DNA from: VMCP01 sp964645755
Lineage (GTDB): Bacteria > Bacteroidota > Bacteroidia > NS11-12g > UBA955
NCBI GenBank assembly: GCA_964645755.1
Contig: CAZYBT010000009.1
Coordinates: 1-47,896 of the forward strand
DNA: 47,896 nt
Reading direction: 5' to 3'
In this document: one piece after another, positions 8,396 to 18,400 of the stretch
Layout: each line of letters begins with the position of its first letter
Position numbering within the stretch: the first letter of the stretch is position 1
Position numbers and translations under genes: made by a program
Notes under the pieces: generated by a model
What the model saw: the letters and a program-made list of their open reading frames with translations, nothing else
What the model was told of the DNA's origin: nothing
Databases searched by the model: none

Positions 8396-9319
8396 GTGAG
8401 TATTATTGTAAACAACTTAACAAAAGTTTATGGCAAGCAACATGCTGTAAACAATATCTCCTTTGAAATAGGCACAGGAGAAATTGTCGGTTTTTTGGGT
8501 CCAAATGGAGCCGGAAAATCTACAACAATGAAAATGATTACTGGTTATATTCCGCCTTCATCGGGTGGAGGAACAGTTTGTGGAATTGATTTTGTAGAAG
8601 ATTCCATTGCTGTCAGAAAAATAATTGGTTACTTACCTGAACATAATCCATTGTACCTCGACATGTACGTCAAGGAATATCTGTCGTTTATGGCTGGTTT
8701 GGCAGGTTTGAAAAGTAATCAAATTTCACAAGCAGTAGACCATTCACTTGACTTGACAAACTTACACCCTGAAAAACGAAAGAAAATTGGTCAGTTATCT
8801 AAAGGTTACAGACAAAGAGTTGGACTCGCACAAGCCCTGATTCATAATCCTAAAGTGCTCATATTAGATGAACCTACAAGTGGGTTAGACCCTAATCAAG
8901 TCATCGAAATGAGGAATGTAATTACTCAACTTGGCAAAGAAAAAACCGTGATGTTGAGCACTCACATCATGCAAGAGGTAGAAGCAATGTGCTCAAAAGT
9001 AATGATTATCAACCATGGCGAAATCATAGCAAATAACAACATTGATATCTTGCAAAACAGCGGGAAAGACACATTGTCCATTTTGGTTGAATTTGGTACT
9101 TCGTGTAAAAAAGAAGCACTCCTCGGAATCACTGCAGTTTCGAATGCCGAGAACCTTGGAGGTAACCGTTGGAGAATTACAGGGCAAAGTGATCAAATTC
9201 GTCAGCATGTATCACAATTTGCTCTATCACAACAAATTGAAATACTAGAACTTACAGTAGACAAAAACTCATTGGAAGATATATTTAGAAATTTAACAAG
9301 TCATGTGGGTCATATTTAA
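8396..9319 (+). CDS. gldA: Gliding-associated ABC transporter ATP-binding protein GldA
   Basis: ATPase subunit of the GldA-GldF-GldG transporter linked to gliding motility in Bacteroidota. The 307-residue protein has Walker A GPNGAGKST (about residue 38), the signature LSKGYRQRVGLAQ, Walker B VLILDEPTSGLDP and the H-loop LSTHIMQE, followed by a roughly 80-residue C-terminal extension typical of the drug- and gliding-type exporters. The start is GTG at 8396: no ATG is available before MKMITGY, which would remove the P-loop. Its 3' end overlaps gldF by 17 bp. As I recall, gldA is separate from gldFG in Flavobacterium johnsoniae; here the three form one overlapping operon. Assignment as GldA rather than another ABC ATPase rests on this context. 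Confidence 0.9.
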   Translation: MSIIVNNLTKVYGKQHAVNNISFEIGTGEIVGFLGPNGAGKSTTMKMITGYIPPSSGGGTVCGIDFVEDSIAVRKIIGYLPEHNPLYLDMYVKEYLSFMAGLAGLKSNQISQAVDHSLDLTNLHPEKRKKIGQLSKGYRQRVGLAQALIHNPKVLILDEPTSGLDPNQVIEMRNVITQLGKEKTVMLSTHIMQEVEAMCSKVMIINHGEIIANNNIDILQNSGKDTLSILVEFGTSCKKEALLGITAVSNAENLGGNRWRITGQSDQIRQHVSQFALSQQIEILELTVDKNSLEDIFRNLTSHVGHI

Positions 9320-10031
9320 AAAAGAAATTCGAAGTTTTCTTGGTTCTTTCATCGCGTACATTGTAATGGGAGTTTTTCTTTTGCTCACAGGTTTATTTCT
9401 GTGGATGATCAAAGGAAACAATGTTTTTGATTTGGGCGTTGCCAGCTTACAAGTCATGTTTGAAGTGGCTCCATTCATTCTCATTTTTTTGGTATCGGCA
9501 ATTACAATGAGAAGTATAAGCGAAGAAAAACGATTGGGCACCCTGGAAATCCTAACCACCAAACCCATCCAAGACACACAAATTATAGTAGGAAAATTTT
9601 TAGCATCGGTAACTCTCATTATCATTGCCATTGTTCCAACCATTTTTTATTATTACGCCATTTATCAACTGGCTTCACCCGTTGGAAATATCGATACCGG
9701 GGCCACAATTGGAAGTTATATAGGACTGATTATGCTAGCTGCATGCTATGCGAGCGTAGGAATGTTCACGAGTTCATTAACGGATAATCAAATCGTTGCA
9801 CTTATCAGTTCAATGCTCTTGAATTTTTTCATGTTTGGAGTTTTAAGTATGCTTGGTGATATCTCCTGGCTCACCACCATTGGTAAAAGTTTGGAGTGGT
9901 TTGGATTGGAATTTCATTACGATTCCATCAGTCGCGGTGTTGTAGATACCAGAGATATTGTCTATTTTTTGGGATTCATTTTGGTTTTCCTCGGTTTAAC
10001 AAAAATTGTATTTGAAAGCAGAAAATGGTGA
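9303..10031 (+). CDS. gldF: Gliding-associated ABC transporter permease GldF
   Basis: Inner-membrane permease partner of GldA. The 242-residue protein has six predicted membrane segments. The first is near residues 15-37 (FIAYIVMGVFLLLTGLF); the loop after the second carries ISEEKRLGTLEILTTKP, the conserved ABC-2 permease element that contacts the ATPase; the last is FLGFILVFLGLTKIVF, just before the C-terminus. It starts inside the end of gldA and its own end overlaps gldG by 7 bp, so translation of the three is probably coupled. The transported substrate is not known for this family. Confidence 0.93.
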   Translation: MWVIFKKEIRSFLGSFIAYIVMGVFLLLTGLFLWMIKGNNVFDLGVASLQVMFEVAPFILIFLVSAITMRSISEEKRLGTLEILTTKPIQDTQIIVGKFLASVTLIIIAIVPTIFYYYAIYQLASPVGNIDTGATIGSYIGLIMLAACYASVGMFTSSLTDNQIVALISSMLLNFFMFGVLSMLGDISWLTTIGKSLEWFGLEFHYDSISRGVVDTRDIVYFLGFILVFLGLTKIVFESRKW

Positions 10032-11785
10032 TGAAAAAGACAAATAAAAAAATACAGTCGTATATCAATTTTGGGGTATTGTTACTCATCATTATTCTTG
10101 GAAATGCACTGAGCTCAGCGTATTACAAGCGATTTGATTTAACAAACGAAAAACGGTATACGCTCTCCCAAACAAGCATCAATCTTGCAAAGTCCCTCAA
10201 AGAAAAATATTACTTCAAATTATACCTCGACGGTGATATGTCGGCAAAATTCAAACAATTAAAGTTAGAAATTCGCGACATTGCCTATGAATTCAGAGAA
10301 ATTTCAGGAAAAAAATTAGAAATTGAAATCATTGATCCTTTCAAAGAAGTAAAAGAAAAGGAAATGAATGAGATTCTAGACATTTTTGCCCAAAAAGGCA
10401 TAGAGCCAGTGAGGGACATGGAAAGTGAGAATCCAGATGAAACAAAGATCAAATATTTGCTTCCAGGAGCAGAATTGATGAGGGACAACCGTTCTGTTCC
10501 CATCAACTTTTTTGAATACGATGTGGCTCAAACTCCCGAAGAAAATATTCAACGAGCCATAGACAATATTGAATACGAAATTGCAAATGGACTGAGGCAA
10601 GTCATTGCTGACCAACGCAAAAACATTGCGGTTATCGATGGAAACGGGGAAATGTTAGATGGTCGTGTAGAAGGATTTGCTGCGGAGTTGACAAAATATT
10701 ACAACGTTTCTGCCATCAATTTAAACACTTCAGACCCCGAAGCTGGGAAACCTTTCATTCAGAGTATGGAAAAAGACCCGTCAAATGCAGCCACAATTCT
10801 CGTTAACAGCATGCAAAGAAGGCTAAATCTGAATGATTTGGTGATGATTATCAAACCCATCAAAGATTATTCTCCAACGGAATTGTACCTACTCGATCAA
10901 TATATTATGAATGGTGGAAAAGTGATTTGGTTGGTGGATATGGTGAACATGGAAATTGATAGTTTTAGAAATTACAAAGAAGTGATGGCTGTGGATTATG
11001 GTCTCGAAAACATTACTGCGAGTTTATTTACTTATGGAGTAGGACTAGAAAACACATTGTTAGCTGATTTAAAGTGCAATCAAATTCCTATTCCAGCAGG
11101 AAAAAGAATTGAATTGGTAGATTTCCCTTACTTCCCATTGTTTGGCGCAAATGATATGCCTCACATCATTAACAAAAACATGGGTACAGTTTGGTGTCAG
11201 TTTCCAAGCACTTTGAAAGCGAAAATAAGAACTGATGTTACGGCAATTCCTATATTAAGCAGCTCTCCATATTCTAAAGTCATCAATGTTCCTGCAACTG
11301 TAGACCTAGAAAATGTGTATATGCAATCTCGAGATCAACAGTATCGAGCATCCTTAAATCAAGGCGTTCAAACTACTGGAATGCTGTTGGAAGGCAAATT
11401 TAAATCCCCTTTTGTATATCAAAAGAAATACTCAGAAATTCCATTCAAAGCGGAGGGAACTAGTAAAATGATCGTGATTGCAGATGGCGATATTATTCGA
11501 AACCCGGTGAGTAGCAGCGGTAAGTTTTTTCCAACTGGTTACGACAAAATTTCTCAATTTACATTTGCCAATAAAAAGTTTCTGTTGAATTGCATTGATT
11601 ATTTAATTGACAACAACGGCTTAATAGAAATCAGGGCAAAGGAAAGAACACTGAGATTGTTAGACCCGGAAAAATCCAAATCACAAAAAAGTTATTTCCA
11701 ATGGTTTTCAATGATTTTACCAATTTTAAGTATAATTATTTTTGGTTTGGTAAACTATTTCATACGCCGAAAGCGTTATATCTAA
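10025..11785 (+). CDS. gldG: Gliding-associated ABC transporter substrate-binding protein GldG
   Basis: Third component of the GldAFG transporter. The 586-residue protein is anchored by one N-terminal membrane segment (about residues 13-31) and one near the C-terminus (about 563-580, WFSMILPILSIIIFGLVNYF) followed by a basic RRKRYI tail. The large periplasmic region between them begins with YKRFDLTNEKRYTLSQTS, the hallmark of the GldG and ABC-type auxiliary family. The start overlaps gldF; ATG at 10025 or 10031 (MVMKK or MKK) are both possible. It contains three copies of the GAGGGAC word within 295 bp (10192, 10411, 10480), the densest cluster in the window. ruvA follows after 9 bp. Confidence 0.93.
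   Translation: MVMKKTNKKIQSYINFGVLLLIIILGNALSSAYYKRFDLTNEKRYTLSQTSINLAKSLKEKYYFKLYLDGDMSAKFKQLKLEIRDIAYEFREISGKKLEIEIIDPFKEVKEKEMNEILDIFAQKGIEPVRDMESENPDETKIKYLLPGAELMRDNRSVPINFFEYDVAQTPEENIQRAIDNIEYEIANGLRQVIADQRKNIAVIDGNGEMLDGRVEGFAAELTKYYNVSAINLNTSDPEAGKPFIQSMEKDPSNAATILVNSMQRRLNLNDLVMIIKPIKDYSPTELYLLDQYIMNGGKVIWLVDMVNMEIDSFRNYKEVMAVDYGLENITASLFTYGVGLENTLLADLKCNQIPIPAGKRIELVDFPYFPLFGANDMPHIINKNMGTVWCQFPSTLKAKIRTDVTAIPILSSSPYSKVINVPATVDLENVYMQSRDQQYRASLNQGVQTTGMLLEGKFKSPFVYQKKYSEIPFKAEGTSKMIVIADGDIIRNPVSSSGKFFPTGYDKISQFTFANKKFLLNCIDYLIDNNGLIEIRAKERTLRLLDPEKSKSQKSYFQWFSMILPILSIIIFGLVNYFIRRKRYI
10192..10486. repeat. Cluster of three GAGGGAC words
   Basis: GAGGGAC occurs at 10411-10417 and 10480-10486 on the plus strand, and its complement at 10192-10198, all inside gldG but in different codon settings (TCC CTC, AGG GAC, AGG GAC). 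These are part of a 22-copy dispersed set across the window, which is treated in the findings. Confidence 0.7.
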
Positions 11786-11794
11786 GCAATTTTT

Positions 11795-12400
11795 ATGTAC
11801 GAATTTATTGAAGGCAATATAGAACACATATCGCCAACGCATGTGGTCATTAATAATCAAGGAGTTGGATACCTTGCTAGTATCAGTTTATATACGTTTG
11901 AAGCCATCAAAGGAAGTAAACAAGCGAGAATTTTTATTGAACAAACGTTTAAAGTAGAGAATCAAAATCCAACGGGAATTGTACTTTATGGATTTTCTCA
12001 CCCCGACGAACGTCAAATGTTTCGTTTGTTAACATCTGTAAGCGGAGTTGGAAACAATACTGCTTTGATTATGTTATCGAGTTTAGACCCAGAAACAATC
12101 ACCTCCACAATTTTGAATGGAAACGTTGGTTTGCTAAAAAGCATCAAAGGCATCGGTGAAAAAACAGCTCAAAGAATTGTTTTGGAATTGAGGGACAAAC
12201 TTACGGGAGGAAAAAAATCAGGCCTCGGCACAATGATGGATCCATCAAAAATAGATGCAATTTCTGAGGCACTCACAGCCCTAACCATTTTGGGTTACCA
12301 AAAAGCGAGTGCAGAGAAAGCAATTGTGAAGGTAAGTAAAGAACTCGGAGCCATGGCAACAGTGGAAGAATTAATCAAAAATTCACTGAAAATATTGTAA
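11795..12400 (+). CDS. ruvA: Holliday junction branch migration protein RuvA
   Basis: RuvA tetramers bind four-way DNA junctions and recruit the RuvB motor during recombinational repair. The 201-residue protein is full length. Domain I (residues 1-64) is an OB-like fold starting MYEFIEGNIEHISP. Domain II has two helix-hairpin-helix motifs, SVSGVGNNTALIML and SIKGIGEKTAQRIVLEL. The C-terminal domain III (ALTILGYQKASAEKAI), after a flexible linker, is the RuvB-binding part. It sits 9 bp after gldG and about 65 bp before sprA, in the same direction. I recall ruvA next to sprA in other Bacteroidota, so the pairing looks ancestral and not functional. Confidence 0.96.
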   Translation: MYEFIEGNIEHISPTHVVINNQGVGYLASISLYTFEAIKGSKQARIFIEQTFKVENQNPTGIVLYGFSHPDERQMFRLLTSVSGVGNNTALIMLSSLDPETITSTILNGNVGLLKSIKGIGEKTAQRIVLELRDKLTGGKKSGLGTMMDPSKIDAISEALTALTILGYQKASAEKAIVKVSKELGAMATVEELIKNSLKIL

Positions 12401-12465
12401 ATTGCACGATTGTAACTAAAAAAACGCCTATTCGTTAGAAGATTACTTAAGAAAACTGATTTGTG

Positions 12466-15400
12466 ATGACAAAAAACATCTGTTTTGGCAAAATTTTACA
12501 AAAAAATGTTTTGCAAATTTCGCAAGGAATTTTGCTTTTATTTTTTGCATTTTTTGCGAGTAATGTAACCTTGGCTCAGAGCGATACTTCAAGTGTAAAA
12601 TATAAAATTGCGAAACCTAACGGTAGCGACAAAAACAACAGTACGAGTTCCAATATTGATTTAGATGATCCCTTAAAATTGGAATGGAAATACAATCCCA
12701 AAACCAACAAATATGAAGCTTTTAAACAGCTAGGGTCTCTGTCGTACCCAACTGGACAAAGTTTAAGCGTTACTGAATATTTCCAAATGGTGTCCAAAGA
12801 CAAAACGAGTGAATATTACAGAAAAAAAACACAGAATACCGATTACAGCAACCCTACATCCAAGGGTGGTATCTCAAACTATATCAATGCGGAGTTAAGC
12901 AATCCCGCAATTTCTAAAATATTTGGTGCTGGAGGTGTTGATTTTCAATTGAGCGGCTCAGCTATGATAAAACTTGGCGGAACCATAAACGAAATCAGGA
13001 ACCCTAATTTTAGTAAAAGACAACAGTTATATTTTGTTCCTGTTTTTGATCAACAATTGCAAATTGCAGCAAATGGAAGCATTGGCGAATTTGTAAAATT
13101 GGGAATCAATTACGATACTGAAGCACAATTCGATTTCGACAATCAAACCAACTTAGGATGGAAAGGAAAACCTGATGGCATTTTGAAAGACGTTCAAGTG
13201 GGTAACGTGAGTTTGAATTTACCAACGCAGTTGATTAAACCCGTTCCAAATTTATTTGGATTTGCAAATAGTCTGCAATTAGGAAAAACAACCATTAAAA
13301 CGGTCTTTAGCCAAAACAAAGGACAGAGTACAGAAACTGTATTAAAAGGTGGTGCTCAAATGAATGAGTTTAAAATTACTGCCGATAACTACGATCAAAA
13401 TAAGCACTTTTTTCTTTCACAGTTTTTCAGAGAGAATTATGATAAGGCATTGGAAAATATGCCCATTGTTGCAAGCGGTGTTGTGATTAACCGGGTTGAA
13501 GCATGGATTACCAATAGAAATGCAAATGTTGAAACCCCCAGAGACATCTTGGTGTTTCAAGACTTGGGAGAGGCTAACCCTTACCGTTCAAATCTTGGTG
13601 GAAGCCCAAATAAAGTCGCCGACAATGCGTCTAACAACTTGTACGCGACCATCCAAAATGATGATCAAAGCAGAAAATTAGGTACCGCGATAGACCGAGT
13701 GTACCAAACATTCCCCAATTTCGAACAGTCTGTAGATTTTGACCTATTAAACTATGCGCGTCAACTGCAATCTAATGAGTTCACAATCAATACTCAACTT
13801 GGTTTTATTTCTTTGAATCAACCCTTGAATAACGATGAAATACTAGCGGTGGCCTTCGAGTATACCTATAATGGAGTTACGTATCAAGTGGGTGAATTTT
13901 CAAGAGATATCCCTCCGGGAGATCAAAAACTCCTTTATCTGAAAATGCTTAAAGGAAATACCATCCGAACCCGATTACCCATGTGGCGTTTGATGATGAA
14001 AAATATTTATAGCTTGAATACTTACTCTCTGACATTGGAGGACTTCAAGTTAAATGTGATATATGCCGATGACACCAGTGGAGCAGATTATGGTTATTTA
14101 CCCGTAGGAAATGCAGACCTACCTTATTTAAAAAATGCACAGCCGCTGATAAAAGTTTTTGGGCTTGATAAATTAAACAGACAACAAGAAGCAAAACCTG
14201 ATGGTGTGTTTGATGCAATTGAGGGATTGACAGTTCAAACACAATTTGCCCGTATCATTTTCCCCGTTGTTGAACCTTTTGGGGACTTTTTAAGAAGTAG
14301 GTTTGAAACACGCTCTGACCTTGCAGATTTTTATTGCTACGATGCCTTGTATGACTCAACGAAGTTTCTGGCTGCTCAGGATGTAAAACACAATAAATTT
14401 TTCATTCAAGGCAGTTACAAGAGTTCAAATGGCGCCGAATTGTTTTTAGGAACTACTAACTTACAACGCGGCTCTGTAAGGGTTACCGCTAATGGAAGAC
14501 CCTTGCAAGAAGGAATGGATTATGAGGTTGACTATGCGATGGGAAGGGTGAGAATTATCAATCAGGGATTACTCCAGGGTGGTGCTGAAATTAGAGCGAG
14601 TGCAGATGGTCAAAGTTTCTTTAATATCCAACAAAAAACACTTCTTGGAGCCCGTGTTGAGCATAAATACTCCAAAAATATGATGTTTGGTGGTACAATT
14701 TTACACATGTACGAAAGACCACTCACAACAAAAACCAATTTCAACGAAGAGCCTTTGCTCAATACAATCATTGGTGCGGATTTTGCCTATTCCTCTAAAT
14801 CACGATTTATAACCAAATTGGTTGATAAATTGCCTTTCATTGAAACCAAAGAGATTTCAAATATCACGGCCTATGCGGAATACGCTCAAGTTTTTCCTCA
14901 TAATTTTGCGTCTCAAGGCGATCAACGAGGTGTTTCAAATTTGGAAGATTTTGAAAATGCCGCGTTACCGAACGACTTCAAAGTAGTGAATAACTGGGTG
15001 GTGGCATCGATCCCTCAAAAACAACCTGATTTATTCCCTGAAACCAAATTTGGCGACAAAAGAATGTGGCTTAATCAACATGCCAAATTAAGTTATTACA
15101 CCATTGATCAATTGTTTTACCGGGACGCTGATATGCCAACCAATATTCAGAATAGAATCGACGAAATTCTGAGTGATCCCTACATGCGACAAATTGATCA
15201 GAGAGAAGTATTCCCTCAAAGAAATTTCCCACAAGGTACGCCTACCATTTTACCCACTTTAGATCTGTCGTTTAATCCGAAAGAAAGAGGACTCTACAAT
15301 TTCAATACGGATCCAACCAAAATTGATGGGGATGGCAAATTGCTAGATCCACGGAATAGCTGGGCCGGAATTATGCGACGTGTAGATCAAAATGACTTTG

Positions 15401-18400
15401 AGGCTGCAAATATTGATTATGTAGAAATTTGGATGATGGATCCATTAATTAACAACCCGAACTTAAACGGAGAATTGTTATTGCATTTTGGAAACGTAAG
15501 TGAAGACATCCTCCCCGATAGACGTAAATCGTTTGAAAATGGGTTGCCAACCTCTGCAAACAATCTGAACGAAACAGATACATCCGCATTTGGTATCATT
15601 CCGACTAGCCCACAAATTAACTTTGCATTCGACAACAATCCGACAACATTAAAATCGCAAGATTTAGGATTAGATGGTCTCGGAGATGCCGAAGAAAAAG
15701 TGTTTTATGACACGGCTTATTTGGCGAAAATTGCAAATAATTTTGGTACTGGCTCAAAATTATACCAACAAGCATTCATTGATCCATCGAATGATAATTT
15801 CAAGCATTATTTAGAGGAGGATTACACGTCGAACGATGCCGATATTGTTCAGCGTTATTCAAGATTTCAAGGCATGGAAGGAAATTCAAATCCTGATAAA
15901 TTCACCGGTCAATATGCCGACATGCCCAAATCTTCTTCTCCCAACCCAGATTTTGAAGATATTAACCGTGACTTTACAATGAATCAGAGTGAAGATTACT
16001 ACCAATATCGGATTAAAATCAGTGCTTCAGAATTACAAATGGGCAAAAATTATGTTGCCGATGTTGTGAACAATACCGTCAAGCTAAGAAATGGCTCAGA
16101 TAAAGCCATCAAATGGTACCAATTTAAAATTCCAATCAGACAATTTGAAAAGGCTGTTGGCAATATATCCGACTTTAAAAGTATTCGATTCATGAGGATG
16201 GTGCTCACTGGTTTCAATGATGAGGCTGTTCTAAGAATGGGATATATCAATTTAGTCAGGGCAGATTGGCGTAGATATTCAAACTCATTAAAAAATCCAG
16301 GCGCAATTGTTCCAACAGACCCTAACGACGGCACAAAATTTGTTGTAAGTACAGTAAACCTTGAAGAAAATGGAAAACGCGCGCCTGTGGCTTATGTCAC
16401 CCCTCCAGGAGTTGAACGTGTGCAGAACATGGCTAGTTTGGGAACGGTACTTGAAAATGAACAATCAATTTCACTTCAAGTGTGTGACCTAAAACCGGGA
16501 GATGCTAGAGGTGCTTTTAAAACTGCAAATTTCGATATTCGAAATTACAAACGTCTTCAAATGTTTTTGCACGCCGAAGAGAGCGGAAGTAGTGCAATTG
16601 CAGACGGTGAAGTTTCAGCTTTCATTAGATTTGGAACTGACCTAACAAACAACTATTATGAGTATGAAATTCCGCTTACTTTAACTCGAGGATTTGTCAA
16701 TGGAAACTCAGCAAATAGCGATAAACTTGTTTGGCCTGATCAAAATTTCATTGACTTAGAATTTCAAAAACTCATTGATTTAAAAATTGCACGTCAAAAT
16801 GCCAACTGGCCGATGACCGCTCCTTACAAAGGTGATCTTGATAAAGGTAAAATTTATGTCATGGGACTCCCTGATCTGAGTAACATCAAAGTGATGATGA
16901 TAGGGGTAAAAAACAAATCCAATCTTCCAGCATGTTTTGAAATTTGGGCCAATGAACTGCGCGTCAAAGAAATAGCCAACAGCGGTGGTTGGGCCGCACT
17001 GGCAAATGTTCAAGCACAATTGGCAGATTTCGGACAATTAAATATGGCGGGTTCCATTAGAACCATTGGATTTGGAGATGTAGATAAAAAACTAAACGAT
17101 AGAAGTTTAACGAACAACTTCAATTACGATATTGCCAGCAATCTCGAACTTGGTAAATTCTTCCCAGCGAAAATGGGAGTTACGATTCCGATGTATATTG
17201 GTTGGTCTGAGAATTTCGTTCGTCCAAAATTCAATCCTTTGAACCCGGATGTTGAGTTGGAACAATTTCTGTCTAGTATCGCAAATCCTGAGGCTAGAGA
17301 CAAAGCAAGATTGGCGGCGGAAGATTATAATTCTTTATATAGTTTCAATATCAGTAATTTTAAGGTTGCCAGCGGTAGCAGTAAAAAACCGAAACCTTGG
17401 GGAATCTCAAACTTTAACGCAAGTTATAGCTATCAAAATAATTACCGACGAAATCAACAAATTGAGGAACAATTTTATAAAACCACTCAAATTACATTGG
17501 GTTATAATTATGCCTTTACAACCAAGTTTATCCGACCATTTTCAAAAATCTTCAAATCCAATTACCTCGCTTTAATTCGCGACTTTAATTTCAATTTAAT
17601 TCCGAGTTCTTTTAGTTCTCAATTGCAATTGAATCGATTGTACAGCGAATCTCAATCCCGAAATAACAATTCATTTAAACAAGTAAATCCAAGATTTTAC
17701 GATAAAAACTTTACGTTAACTAGAAACTTTAATGCTTCTCTCCCTCTCACGAATTCCATAACCATCACATATATGGCAAATGTGGCCGCACGAATTCAAG
17801 AACCTTTCGGTAGAATTGATACCAAAGAAAAACAAGATTCGATTTATCAAGAATTTGCTGGTTTTGGAAGAATATCTAAATTTTACCAAACAACCAACGT
17901 AACATATACCCTACCATTTAGTAAAATAGGATTCTTAAAATGGATATCAAGTTCAGCTTCATATATTGGTAGCTATGAATGGAACCAAGCGCCACCCGCA
18001 TTTACAACTCTCGGGAATAGAATACAAAATAGCCAGGATATCAATGTTACAACTCAATTTAACTTCACACAGTTGTATTCAATGGTACCGTGGTTGAAGG
18101 ACTATAACAAACCAAAATCTAAAAACAAAGGAAAAGGAAAACCTAACGATAAATCCAAACCGGCACCTTCGGAGGATGGACCTAAGTTTGAAAGCGCCAT
18201 CGAAAAAGGAAAAGACGACAAACCGAAGGTAAATCCGGTGGTAATGGCTGTTGGAAATTTCATAACTATGTTCAAAAATGCTAGTTTGAATATTCAAAGA
18301 AAAGAAGGAACTGAATTACCAGGATTTGCATATAGACCTGATTATTTCGGACAAAATTTCAAACATTTACAACCTGGTTTAGGATTTGTTTTTGGATTAC

